From NCBI RefSeq assembly GCF_014844095.1, contig NZ_CP062163.1, forward strand, positions 2,170,001 to 2,234,000: 64,000 bases of DNA. The letters run 5' to 3'. Position 1 is the stretch's first letter. Each line of letters begins with the position of its first letter. The notes beneath the pieces are model-generated. The model was not told where the DNA came from, made no database searches, and worked only from the letters and a program-made list of their open reading frames with translations. The position numbers were made by a program, and so were the translations under genes. This DNA is from Brevibacillus sp. JNUCC-41 (GTDB taxonomy: Bacteria > Bacillota > Bacilli > Bacillales > DSM-1321). Below are positions 27,735 to 35,766 of the stretch, in pieces.

Positions 27735-28943
27735 ATGGCAAAGATGAAGGATGAAAACCATTACAAGATTTTGATTGTAGGGGGTGGCAGTGCCGGGATT
27801 ACGGTCGCAGCTCGTCTCTTGCGTGAATCACGTACTCTGAGCGGAAACATTGCTATCATTGATCCTGCGACGAAACATTATTATCAGCCATTATGGACAC
27901 TTGTGGGAGCTGGCGAAGCTGACAAAACCGTAACACAAAGGGAGGAAGCATCCGTTATTCCGAGCGGAGCAGTGTGGGTACAGGATGCGATAACCACTTT
28001 TGAGCCCGATGAAAATGCTGTTGTAACAGCATCCGGAAAGAAACTGCACTACGAATATCTAGTTGTCGCAGCCGGGATTCAAATTGACTGGCATAAAATC
28101 AAAGGTTTAAAAGAGAGTATTGGAAAGAATGGTGTATGTAGTAATTACTCTTATGATTATGTTGATGGCACTTGGGAGGCAATCAGAAACTTCAAGGGGG
28201 GGACTTCCATTTTCACCAACCCGAACACGCCGGTAAAATGCGGTGGGGCTCCTCAAAAAATTATGTATATGGCAGAAGACTATTTCAGAAAATCAGGAGT
28301 TCGCGAGCAATCTTCAGTTATTTTTGTTTCAGGGAACCCATCCATATTCAATGTAAAAAAATATGAACAGGCACTAAATAAAATAATTGAACGAAAAGAA
28401 ATAGAGACATATTTTATGCATCATCTTATTGAAATTGATGGTGAGAAGAAGCGAGCGACATTTGAAAACCTGAACACGGAAGAGCGCGTGATTATGCATT
28501 ATGACATGATACATGTGGTACCACCGATGAGCGCTCCTGATTTTATCAAGAATAGTTCGCTCGCGGCAAGTAGTGGGTGGCTGGATGTTGACAAATATAC
28601 TCTTCAGCATCAACACTATGACAATGTATTTGGCATAGGGGATTGCACAAACCTGCCTACATCGAAAACGGGGGCTGCGATTCGCAAACAAGCGCCCGTG
28701 CTTGTGAAAAATTTGCTTCATCGGATGCGTGCCAAACTTATGGTTCATAAATATGATGGCTATACATCATGTCCGCTTGTTACCGGATATGGGCGGCTTA
28801 TACTGGCTGAGTTCAATTATGATTTACAGCCGCAAGAAACCTTTCCAATCGATCAATCCCGTGAGAGGTTCAGTATGTATTTATTGAAGAAAAACTTGCT
28901 TCCCCTTATGTATTGGAACGGAATGCTTAAAGGAAGGATGTAA
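27735..28943 (+). CDS. sqr: Sulfide:quinone oxidoreductase, type II (SQOR-like)
   Basis: The 402-residue flavoprotein has an N-terminal FAD motif (ILIVGGGSAGITVAARLL, residues 12-29) and HYYQPLWTLVGAG. The two catalytic cysteines of human SQOR-type enzymes are present: C169 in TPVKCGGAPQK and C346 in YTSCPLVTGYGRLILAEF. It would oxidise sulfide to a persulfide at the membrane face and pass electrons to menaquinone. The ATG at 27735 follows GAGGTG. It sits directly before a CstB-like gene, the same pairing as in the S. aureus cst operon. Confidence 0.87.
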   Translation: MAKMKDENHYKILIVGGGSAGITVAARLLRESRTLSGNIAIIDPATKHYYQPLWTLVGAGEADKTVTQREEASVIPSGAVWVQDAITTFEPDENAVVTASGKKLHYEYLVVAAGIQIDWHKIKGLKESIGKNGVCSNYSYDYVDGTWEAIRNFKGGTSIFTNPNTPVKCGGAPQKIMYMAEDYFRKSGVREQSSVIFVSGNPSIFNVKKYEQALNKIIERKEIETYFMHHLIEIDGEKKRATFENLNTEERVIMHYDMIHVVPPMSAPDFIKNSSLAASSGWLDVDKYTLQHQHYDNVFGIGDCTNLPTSKTGAAIRKQAPVLVKNLLHRMRAKLMVHKYDGYTSCPLVTGYGRLILAEFNYDLQPQETFPIDQSRERFSMYLLKKNLLPLMYWNGMLKGRM

Positions 28944-28993
28944 AAGCCATAACAAAACATCAGTATCCGAGGTGCTTGAAAGGAGAAAGGTTT

Positions 28994-30406
28994 ATGCTAT
29001 TAAAGTATTTTTATGATGAGAAACTGGCTCAAGCTTCCTACCTTGTGGGATGTCAGGCTACCGGGGAAGCGATCATTGTCGATCCGTCACGAAATATAGA
29101 ACCTTACATAAAAACGGCAAGAGCACATGGTGTGAGAATCGTGGGCGTAACGGAAACACACATCCATGCCGATTTTTTGTCTGGTTCGCTGGAGTTGGCT
29201 TCCAGGCTTGAAACGACATTGTATTTGTCTGATGAAGGGAGGCCGGACTGGAAATATGAGTACGCAACTGGGTATGACCACCGCTTTCTAAGAAATGGAG
29301 ATGTATTTGCCATTGGAAATATCCATTTTGAGGTGGTACATACGCCAGGACACACACCTGAGCATATATCGCTGCTCGTAACAGATGGGGGTGCATCTAC
29401 CAAGGATCCGCTCGGCATATTTACCGGGGATTTTGTATTTGTGGGTGATGTGGGGCGTCCCGACTTATTAGAAAAAGCCGTAGGGGTACATGGTTCTTCA
29501 GAAAAAATGGCACGCATGATGTATCGGTCATTGCAACAATTTAAAAACTTTCCAGATTATTTGCAAGTATGGCCAGGGCATGGGGCGGGCAGTGCCTGTG
29601 GTAAAGCGCTAGGTGCGATCCCGTCGTCAACCATCGGATATGAAAAACGGACAAATTGGGCACTGCAATATAATGATGAAAATCTCTTTGTTGAAGCGCT
29701 GTTGGCTGGGCAGCCTGAGGCACCCCCTTATTTTTCAATGATGAAGCGGTTGAATAAAGATGGAGCGCAACAAATCCGGAGGATAGCAGCGCCACTTCCT
29801 ATGGTGGGGTCAATAGATATTGTGCAGGAGTGGTCGGAACAGGGAATAGTCTTGGATACGCGCCCGGCCAGTGCATTTGCCTCCAAGCATATACGGGGCT
29901 CAATTAATATCCCCTATAACAAATCATTTGTAACGTGGGCGGGGTGGCTGTTGGATTATGACTTGCCTATATATCTTCTGGCAAGCAATGATGATGTTGC
30001 AGATATTGTAAAAGATCTCCAGTCTATTGGCTTGGATCGCGTCATTGCGACATTGGATCCATATATCATTGAGCAGGCTGGCGAATCTGATTCACGTGTT
30101 ATGAAATATGAAGAAGTGACAATGGACATGATAGATGACGCCATTCAAACAGAAAGCATCTATGTGCTAGATGTCCGAAGCATGGCCGAATGGCAGGAAG
30201 GCCATTTTCCACAAGCTAATCATGTCATGCTTGGCCATTTACAAGAACAGGCACCTAACCTTCCGCATGATAAACCAATTTTAGTTTATTGCAAATCCGG
30301 AGGAAGATCAGCCATCGCTGCAAGCCTTCTGCAAGTTCATGGTTTTAAAGAAGTACAAAGCCTTGTAGGTGGGTATGAGGAATGGCAGAAACGGAAGAAG
30401 TTGTGA
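28994..30406 (+). CDS. cstB: CstB-like persulfide dioxygenase-rhodanese fusion
   Basis: The 470-residue protein has an ETHE1-type metallo-beta-lactamase domain (H56-x-H58-x-D60, H120 in HTPGH, D146) that binds Fe(II). A degenerate rhodanese domain without a cysteine follows (about 271-357), then an active rhodanese with C433 in YCKSGGRSA. The extra cysteine near 202 (GAGSACGKALG) also occurs in S. aureus CstB. It would oxidise SQR-made persulfides to thiosulfate or sulfite in the cytoplasm. The start at 28994 follows GGAGAAAGG; the frame from 28976 is longer but has no site. Confidence 0.88.
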   Translation: MLLKYFYDEKLAQASYLVGCQATGEAIIVDPSRNIEPYIKTARAHGVRIVGVTETHIHADFLSGSLELASRLETTLYLSDEGRPDWKYEYATGYDHRFLRNGDVFAIGNIHFEVVHTPGHTPEHISLLVTDGGASTKDPLGIFTGDFVFVGDVGRPDLLEKAVGVHGSSEKMARMMYRSLQQFKNFPDYLQVWPGHGAGSACGKALGAIPSSTIGYEKRTNWALQYNDENLFVEALLAGQPEAPPYFSMMKRLNKDGAQQIRRIAAPLPMVGSIDIVQEWSEQGIVLDTRPASAFASKHIRGSINIPYNKSFVTWAGWLLDYDLPIYLLASNDDVADIVKDLQSIGLDRVIATLDPYIIEQAGESDSRVMKYEEVTMDMIDDAIQTESIYVLDVRSMAEWQEGHFPQANHVMLGHLQEQAPNLPHDKPILVYCKSGGRSAIAASLLQVHGFKEVQSLVGGYEEWQKRKKL

Positions 30407-30511
30407 CCTACCAGAAATCTTGTGAAATGTTTTGATTTTATCATCTATAAGAAAATATTTCCTAAGATCGTAAAAGTGCTGATGTTTAGGCTGAAAGGGT
30501 TTAAAAAAAAG

Positions 30512-30519
30512 ACCGCGGT
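30512..30519. promoter_or_regulatory. Candidate activator site upstream of sigma-54 promoter 2
   Basis: ACCGCGGT is an 8-bp perfect palindrome 60 bp before the -24 element, a usual distance range for a sigma-54 activator in Bacillus. It shares GCGGT with the dyad at 26645-26663. Weak evidence. Confidence 0.3.
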
Positions 30520-30578
30520 ATTGGGGAATTCCATTAAGATATTATTTGAAAATAAGAAGATTTTATAAGAGAAATGAG

Positions 30579-30596
30579 TTGGCATGACAATTGCTT
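30579..30596 (+). promoter_or_regulatory. Sigma-54 (SigL) promoter 2
   Basis: TTGGCATGACAATTGCTT has GG (30581-30582) and GC (30593-30594) 10 bp apart and matches promoter 1 at 13 of 18 positions. Both continue with ATATAAA. It drives the patB-like gene and probably the genes behind it. Confidence 0.87.
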
Positions 30597-30644
30597 ATAT
30601 AAAAGGCAGGATACACAAGCAAACATGAGAAGGAGAGATACTCG

Positions 30645-31820
30645 ATGAAATATAACTTTGACCAAGAAATCCGTCGACTGAACACTGACTGCGAAAAGTG
30701 GGATGATCTTGAAAATCATTTCGGCGTAAAGGATGTTATACCGATGTGGGTGGCCGATATGGATTTTCAGTCTCCACAACCTATCATCGAAGCATTAAAA
30801 CAACGTGTGGAGCACGGTGTTTATGGCTACACGCTTAGACCGGAATCATATATAGAATCCATTGTTGGTTGGCTGAAAAGAAGACATCGATGGTCCATTG
30901 AGAAAGAATGGATTACCCACAGCCCAGGAGTGATTCCAGCCCTATCGTTGGCGATTCAGTCCTTCACGCAGACAGGGGACAAGATTATTATCCAACCGCC
31001 TGTTTACCATCATTTTGCCCGTGTGATCCAAGCGAACGGCCGTGAAATTGTAAACAACCCGCTTAAGCTTGAAAATGGGCGTTATTTAATAGATTTCGAA
31101 GACCTAGAGGCAAAGATGGATTCAAAAGTGAAAATGTTGATTCTATGTAGTCCCCATAACCCAATCGGAAGGGTATGGAGCAGAGAAGAATTGACGAGAC
31201 TGGGGCAGCTTTGTATGAAGCACAATATTCTCGTTGTCGCAGATGAAATTCATTTTGATTTTGTTTATAAAACACATACCCATATTCCTTTTGCCTCTAT
31301 TTCAGAAGAGTTTGCGAATCATTCTCTTACCTGCATTGCTCCAAGCAAAACTTTTAACCTAATGGGTGTGCAGACGTCAAGCATCATTATTCCAAACCAG
31401 CAACTGCGTGAAAGGTATGACCGGGAACTTAATACATTATCCATTGGTTCACCGAACATATTTGGTGTTGTTGCGTTAGAGGCTGCATACCGCCATGGAG
31501 AGGAATGGCTGGATCAGCTCCTCGAATATTTGCAGGGGAATCTGGAGTTCACTCTGGGTTATTTCAGCGAAAACATCCCGCAAATCAAAGTCATTCAGCC
31601 TGAAGGCTCATACCTTGTATGGCTTGATTGCCGAGAATTGGGAGTTGAAGAAATGGATCAATTTATGTTGCGCCGAGCAAGGGTTGCCATGAATGAAGGG
31701 CAGATCTTCGGTATGGAAGGAGAAGGGTTTATGCGGCTTAATATCGCTTGCCCGCGTTCGATGTTGAAAAATGCGTTGGGTGGCATAGAAAAAGCTGTTT
31801 CCTCTTTGTGTAAAGCGTAG
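30645..31820 (+). CDS. patB: PatB/MalY-type cystathionine beta-lyase (C-S lyase)
   Basis: This PLP enzyme cleaves C-S bonds of cysteine, cystine or cystathionine, giving sulfide or a thiol plus 2-aminoacrylate, which becomes pyruvate and ammonia. Its 391 residues show the fold-type I pattern: PMWVADMDF at 33-41, SPHNPIGRVW near 169, DEIHFDF at 200-206 and the PLP lysine K235 in APSKTFNLMG. An AGGAGAG ribosome binding site precedes the ATG. It is the first gene after sigma-54 promoter 2, which ties its expression to the activator encoded next. Confidence 0.87.
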   Translation: MKYNFDQEIRRLNTDCEKWDDLENHFGVKDVIPMWVADMDFQSPQPIIEALKQRVEHGVYGYTLRPESYIESIVGWLKRRHRWSIEKEWITHSPGVIPALSLAIQSFTQTGDKIIIQPPVYHHFARVIQANGREIVNNPLKLENGRYLIDFEDLEAKMDSKVKMLILCSPHNPIGRVWSREELTRLGQLCMKHNILVVADEIHFDFVYKTHTHIPFASISEEFANHSLTCIAPSKTFNLMGVQTSSIIIPNQQLRERYDRELNTLSIGSPNIFGVVALEAAYRHGEEWLDQLLEYLQGNLEFTLGYFSENIPQIKVIQPEGSYLVWLDCRELGVEEMDQFMLRRARVAMNEGQIFGMEGEGFMRLNIACPRSMLKNALGGIEKAVSSLCKA

Positions 31821-31875
31821 AAATTTATTTTATTATAGAATTATTTCATACAGCCCTATAGCAGAGGAGGATAAT

Positions 31876-33321
31876 ATGGCAGGCTTTACCAGCATACAAA
31901 AATTTATTCAAGATTACGCTGAGAACACGGCAGGTATCCTTGGTCTGGATTTAACGGTGCTTGATGAAAAGGGCGTTCGCGTTAGCGGAACCGGCTACTA
32001 TAAAGACCTCATTGGCAAAACGGCTCCGGAAGGCTCCTTTTTCAGAATGATATTGGAAACAGGGGAGCCTGGAGTGGTTTACGATGTGAAAAAAAATGAG
32101 TCGCAATGTAGGAGTTGTAAATTCGTGAATCAATGCAAAGAGCTCGCGACCATTGGGTTTCCTATTGTAAAGCAAGATAAACTGGTTGGCGTCATCGGCA
32201 TGATTGGTTTTTCCCTTGAACAAAAGGAAAAAATGATTATAGAATCAGAGAACCTCATACAGTTTTTACGCAATGTTAGTACAATGTTGGTCAATAAATT
32301 AGCAATGCTGGACCTTGGTAAAGAACAGGGTTGCAAAATTCAAGAAGATATACCGGCATCCCCGAAATCCATTACTTTTGAAAACATTCTTGGTAAAGAT
32401 TCCGGGCTTCAAGATGTTATTAAAAAAGCAAAAAGGATTGTCAACAGCCCATCCACTGTGTTGATTAGGGGAGATAGTGGTACGGGGAAGGAATTATTGG
32501 CTAAGGCGATTCATTTTGAAAGCAAGCGTCGAATGCATTCATTTGTAGCAGTTAATTGCGCTGCCATACCTGAAAGCTTGTTAGAAAGTGAATTGTTTGG
32601 ATATGAGGGCGGATCATTTACTGGCTCAAGGCGGAATGGGAAAATGGGGAAATTCGAATTAGCGCACAACGGAACCATTTTTCTTGATGAAATTGGAGAT
32701 ATGCCGCTTTTCTTGCAGCCAAAGTTATTACGGGTTTTACAGGAAAAAGAGATTGAAAGAATCGGTGGTAATAAAGCGATCGAGATTAATGTACGGGTGA
32801 TTGCGGCCACTCACCGTAACCTGGAGGAAATGGTAAAAAGCGGAACCTTTCGCGAGGATTTATATTATCGTCTCAATGTCCTCCCTCTCCATACCAAACC
32901 ATTGAAAAAGCGGCGTGATGATATTGTTTTGTATCTCGAACATTTCATACATAAACATTGTATGATCATGCAAAGGAATCCACTGAGACTTGACCCCGTG
33001 CTGGAGAGGTGGCTCATTCGTTATGATTGGCCCGGGAATATACGGCAATTGGAAAACGCAGTAGAATATATGGTGAATATGGCCGAATCGGATATTGTGG
33101 GCTTTCAAGATTTACCTGACTATCTCTTTCAACGGGATCCTCTCTCTGTTGAGTGTGGTGGTTTAAGCTTAGAACAAATGATTTCAGAATATGAAAAAGA
33201 CGTAATCCAGAGCTATTTCCTGGCTGAAAAATATCGAGATGATAAAGAACAGATTGCCAGGGAACTACAGATTAGCCTGTCTACTCTATATCGCAAGTTG
33301 GAAAAGTATAAATTATGTTAA
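31876..33321 (+). CDS. Sigma-54-dependent activator with cysteine-rich sensor
   Basis: The 481-residue protein has an N-terminal sensory domain (about 1-145) with C78-x2-C81-x5-C87, an AAA+ domain (Walker A GDSGTGKE 199-206, sigma-54 loop GSFTGS 246-251 in place of GAFTGA, Walker B FLDEIGD) and a Fis-type helix-turn-helix at the end (IARELQISLSTLYRKLEKY). It would activate the two SigL promoters here. The three cysteines could bind metal or react with sulfide or persulfide; this is inference. It lies 55 bp after patB. The variant loop keeps the phenylalanine and threonine that contact sigma-54. Confidence 0.87.
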   Translation: MAGFTSIQKFIQDYAENTAGILGLDLTVLDEKGVRVSGTGYYKDLIGKTAPEGSFFRMILETGEPGVVYDVKKNESQCRSCKFVNQCKELATIGFPIVKQDKLVGVIGMIGFSLEQKEKMIIESENLIQFLRNVSTMLVNKLAMLDLGKEQGCKIQEDIPASPKSITFENILGKDSGLQDVIKKAKRIVNSPSTVLIRGDSGTGKELLAKAIHFESKRRMHSFVAVNCAAIPESLLESELFGYEGGSFTGSRRNGKMGKFELAHNGTIFLDEIGDMPLFLQPKLLRVLQEKEIERIGGNKAIEINVRVIAATHRNLEEMVKSGTFREDLYYRLNVLPLHTKPLKKRRDDIVLYLEHFIHKHCMIMQRNPLRLDPVLERWLIRYDWPGNIRQLENAVEYMVNMAESDIVGFQDLPDYLFQRDPLSVECGGLSLEQMISEYEKDVIQSYFLAEKYRDDKEQIARELQISLSTLYRKLEKYKLC

Positions 33322-33502
33322 CTTCATCTTTACTCAAATAATATTAATGCGGGGAAGTGCTTATAGCATTTTCTCGGCTGAATTATAAGTGGAAGGCAGA
33401 GGTATTTTGTTAGTTAACAGAAAATTATAAAAAATAAAAAGAACAACAAGGTGAGCCTGCATACCAATTGTATTTGAACTATGAGTAAACAGGGGGTGCA
33501 AT

Positions 33503-34981
33503 ATGGGGAAATTAGAAGCGGAGATAAGCAACACCCTAGAAGGGCGAAATCAAAAGTCATCATTACAAAGGAAGCTGAAATCCAGACATTTAACGATGAT
33601 GGCCATTGGTGGCGCTATTGGAACTGGATTGTTTGTATCCAGCGGATCGACGATTAGCACTGCGGGGCCGGGAGGAGCGCTTGCTGCATATATTCTGGTA
33701 GGAATCATGGTCTATTTTGTCATGAATAGTTTAGGGGAGCTATCGGCCTTCTTACCGGTCCCGGGGGCCTTTGATATCTATGCATCAAAGTATATCGATC
33801 CTGCGTTAGGCTTTGCGTTAGGTTGGAACTATTGGTATACAACCGCGATAACGGTTCCTGCAGATTTGGTGGCCTCTACCCTTATTATGAAATATTGGTT
33901 TCCAGACTCACCTTCCATATTGTGGAGCGCACTATTTCTGGGGTTGTTGCTAATCTTAAATGTTTTATCAGTCAAGGCATATGGGGAAAGCGAATATTGG
34001 TTTGCCGGAATTAAGGTCATCTCGATCATCGTGTTTCTCGTTATTGGGGTTGCCATGATTTTTGGAATTATGGGAGGGCATGCGGCCGGGTTCAGTAACT
34101 TTACCCAAGGGGATGCTCCTTTCCATGGCGGGCTTATATCTATCTTTAGTGTAGTGCTCATCGCTGGCTTTTCGTTTCAGGGAACAGAGGTGATTGCGAC
34201 GGCCGCAGGTGAAACCGAAAATCCATCGAAAAACGTGCCGAAAGCGATCCGGTCAATCTTCTGGCGCATCCTTATTTTCTACGTGCTGACGATTTTTGTT
34301 ATCGGTTTGATTATCCCTTATACGGATCCAAACCTGCTTAAATCCGGCGTTGAAAATGTATCTATTAGCCCTTTCACGCTCGTTCTTCAGAGAGCTGGGT
34401 TGGCATTTGCCGCTTCCGTAATGAATGCAGTGCTTCTTACCTCTGTATTATCAGCTGCAAATTCAGCAATGTATGCTTCTTCACGCATGCTTTGGGCTTT
34501 AGCAAAAGAAGGGAAGGCACCAAGAATCTTTGCTAGTCTTAATCGGAAGGGAATTCCCATGTTGGCGCTCTGTGCAACGGCAATTATAGGACTAGTCTCT
34601 TTTTTGGCTTCCCTTTTTGGAAATGGTTCCGTTTTTATATGGCTGATAAATGCTTCAGCCCTTACTGGATTTATCAAATGGTTCGGGATTGCCGCTAGTC
34701 ATTACCGCTTCCGTAAAGCATATGTAGCACAAGGTCGAGATCTAAATGAATTGCCGTTTAAAGCCAAATGGTACCCTTTGGGCCCGGTTATCACACTGTT
34801 ATTTTTTGTGGTTTTCATTCTTGGACAGACTCTTTTTTTCGGACATCAGATTGGCTGGGCGGAAATACTGGCTACCTACATTGGTCTACCTATTTTCTTA
34901 CTTCTCTGGTTGGGTTATAAAATCATTAAGAAAACAAAAATGGTGCCGCTCATGGAGTGTGATTTTGAGCGAAAAGAATAA
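33503..34981 (+). CDS. LysP-like amino acid permease
   Basis: The 492-residue protein has about 12 membrane segments and is a close paralogue of the gene at 17361 (LQRKLKSRHLTMMAIGGAIG near the start). Both are proton-coupled AAT-family permeases. Its place among C-S lyases suggests uptake of a sulfur amino acid such as cysteine, but sequence alone points only to the LysP group. It starts at an ATG after GGGGGTGC, 181 bp behind the activator gene; I found no convincing sigma-54 site in that gap, so it may be read through from promoter 2. Confidence 0.82.
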   Translation: MGKLEAEISNTLEGRNQKSSLQRKLKSRHLTMMAIGGAIGTGLFVSSGSTISTAGPGGALAAYILVGIMVYFVMNSLGELSAFLPVPGAFDIYASKYIDPALGFALGWNYWYTTAITVPADLVASTLIMKYWFPDSPSILWSALFLGLLLILNVLSVKAYGESEYWFAGIKVISIIVFLVIGVAMIFGIMGGHAAGFSNFTQGDAPFHGGLISIFSVVLIAGFSFQGTEVIATAAGETENPSKNVPKAIRSIFWRILIFYVLTIFVIGLIIPYTDPNLLKSGVENVSISPFTLVLQRAGLAFAASVMNAVLLTSVLSAANSAMYASSRMLWALAKEGKAPRIFASLNRKGIPMLALCATAIIGLVSFLASLFGNGSVFIWLINASALTGFIKWFGIAASHYRFRKAYVAQGRDLNELPFKAKWYPLGPVITLLFFVVFILGQTLFFGHQIGWAEILATYIGLPIFLLLWLGYKIIKKTKMVPLMECDFERKE

Positions 34982-35072
34982 GTGGGAAGGCTGTTTCATG
35001 TAAGCGTTGCATTTAGAGGGATATTACATTCAAGTCCGTTTTAACGGAATTACAAAAAAAGAGGTGGTTTAT

Positions 35073-35450
35073 ATGATAAAAGAAGCAGTCATAACAAAAG
35101 AAGCCCCCATGGCTATCGGTCCTTATTCACAAGGTATTAAGGCAGGAAATATAGTGTACACTTCAGGGCAGCTCCCAATTGATCCTGAGTCTGGAGAAAT
35201 GCCTAATGATATTGAAGGGCAAGCAAGGGTGTCATTGAGGAATCTTGAAAAGGTTTTAGAAGCGGCGGGATCAAGCTTACAGCAGGTAATAAAAACAACG
35301 GTTTTTTTAAGCGATATGAATCACTTTGCCGTGATGAATCAAGTATACGGAGAGTTTTTCCCTGATAATTATCCGGCAAGAAGTGCGGTTGAAGTTGCTC
35401 GTTTACCTAAAGATGCTTTTATTGAAATAGAAGCGGTGGCTATTATTTAA
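35073..35450 (+). CDS. ridA: RidA-family enamine/imine deaminase
   Basis: The 125-residue protein has the RidA hallmarks (PMAIGPYSQGIKAGNIVYTS near the start, RSAVEVARLPKDAFIEIEAV at the end with the conserved arginine). It hydrolyses reactive 2-aminoacrylate to pyruvate and ammonia. The two PLP lyases flanking this gene both release that enamine, so its location makes sense. The ATG at 35073 follows AGAGGTGG; the frame open from 35007 is not used. A second general RidA (YabJ) is normally encoded elsewhere. Confidence 0.88.
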   Translation: MIKEAVITKEAPMAIGPYSQGIKAGNIVYTSGQLPIDPESGEMPNDIEGQARVSLRNLEKVLEAAGSSLQQVIKTTVFLSDMNHFAVMNQVYGEFFPDNYPARSAVEVARLPKDAFIEIEAVAII

Positions 35451-35538
35451 TGATATATAATTGAAAAGGGAAGGCAGATTGATATTTAATGTAAATATGG
35501 CCAGTCTTAAACAAAGGCTCTTTTCGTAAAGATTGTTG

Positions 35539-35735
35539 TTTTTTAAAACTAAACGATTTAAGGTTGATTGGAGCGCAAGTGCGAGACTCCTGCTGGAGCA
35601 GCGGGACAGGTGAGACCGAACAGGCTTTTACGCCGAGGAGGCTCACCGCCCGCCCCGCACAAAGCGAGCATCGGGAGGGGAAATCAACCACACCGCTTTA
35701 CTTGGTAAATAGCAACAAAGTATGCGAAAGCAGCC
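35539..35735 (+). repeat. ~197-bp dispersed repeat, copy 2
   Basis: Near-perfect reverse complement of 3700-3896. It separates ridA from the D-cysteine desulfhydrase gene and ends about 30 bp before that gene's start, so it may carry or break transcription signals. Confidence 0.8.
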
Positions 35736-35766
35736 TAAACAAAAAACATCAGGAGGAGTTTAAAAA

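Noticed and set aside
29104-29517. 137-codon minus-strand frame inside the cstB-like gene
   Set aside because: Overlaps the metallo-beta-lactamase domain on the opposite strand and lacks a ribosome binding site.
33322-33502. Third sigma-54 promoter before the permease at 33503
   Set aside because: The best candidates have GG-N10-GT or an 11-bp spacing instead of GG-N10-GC.
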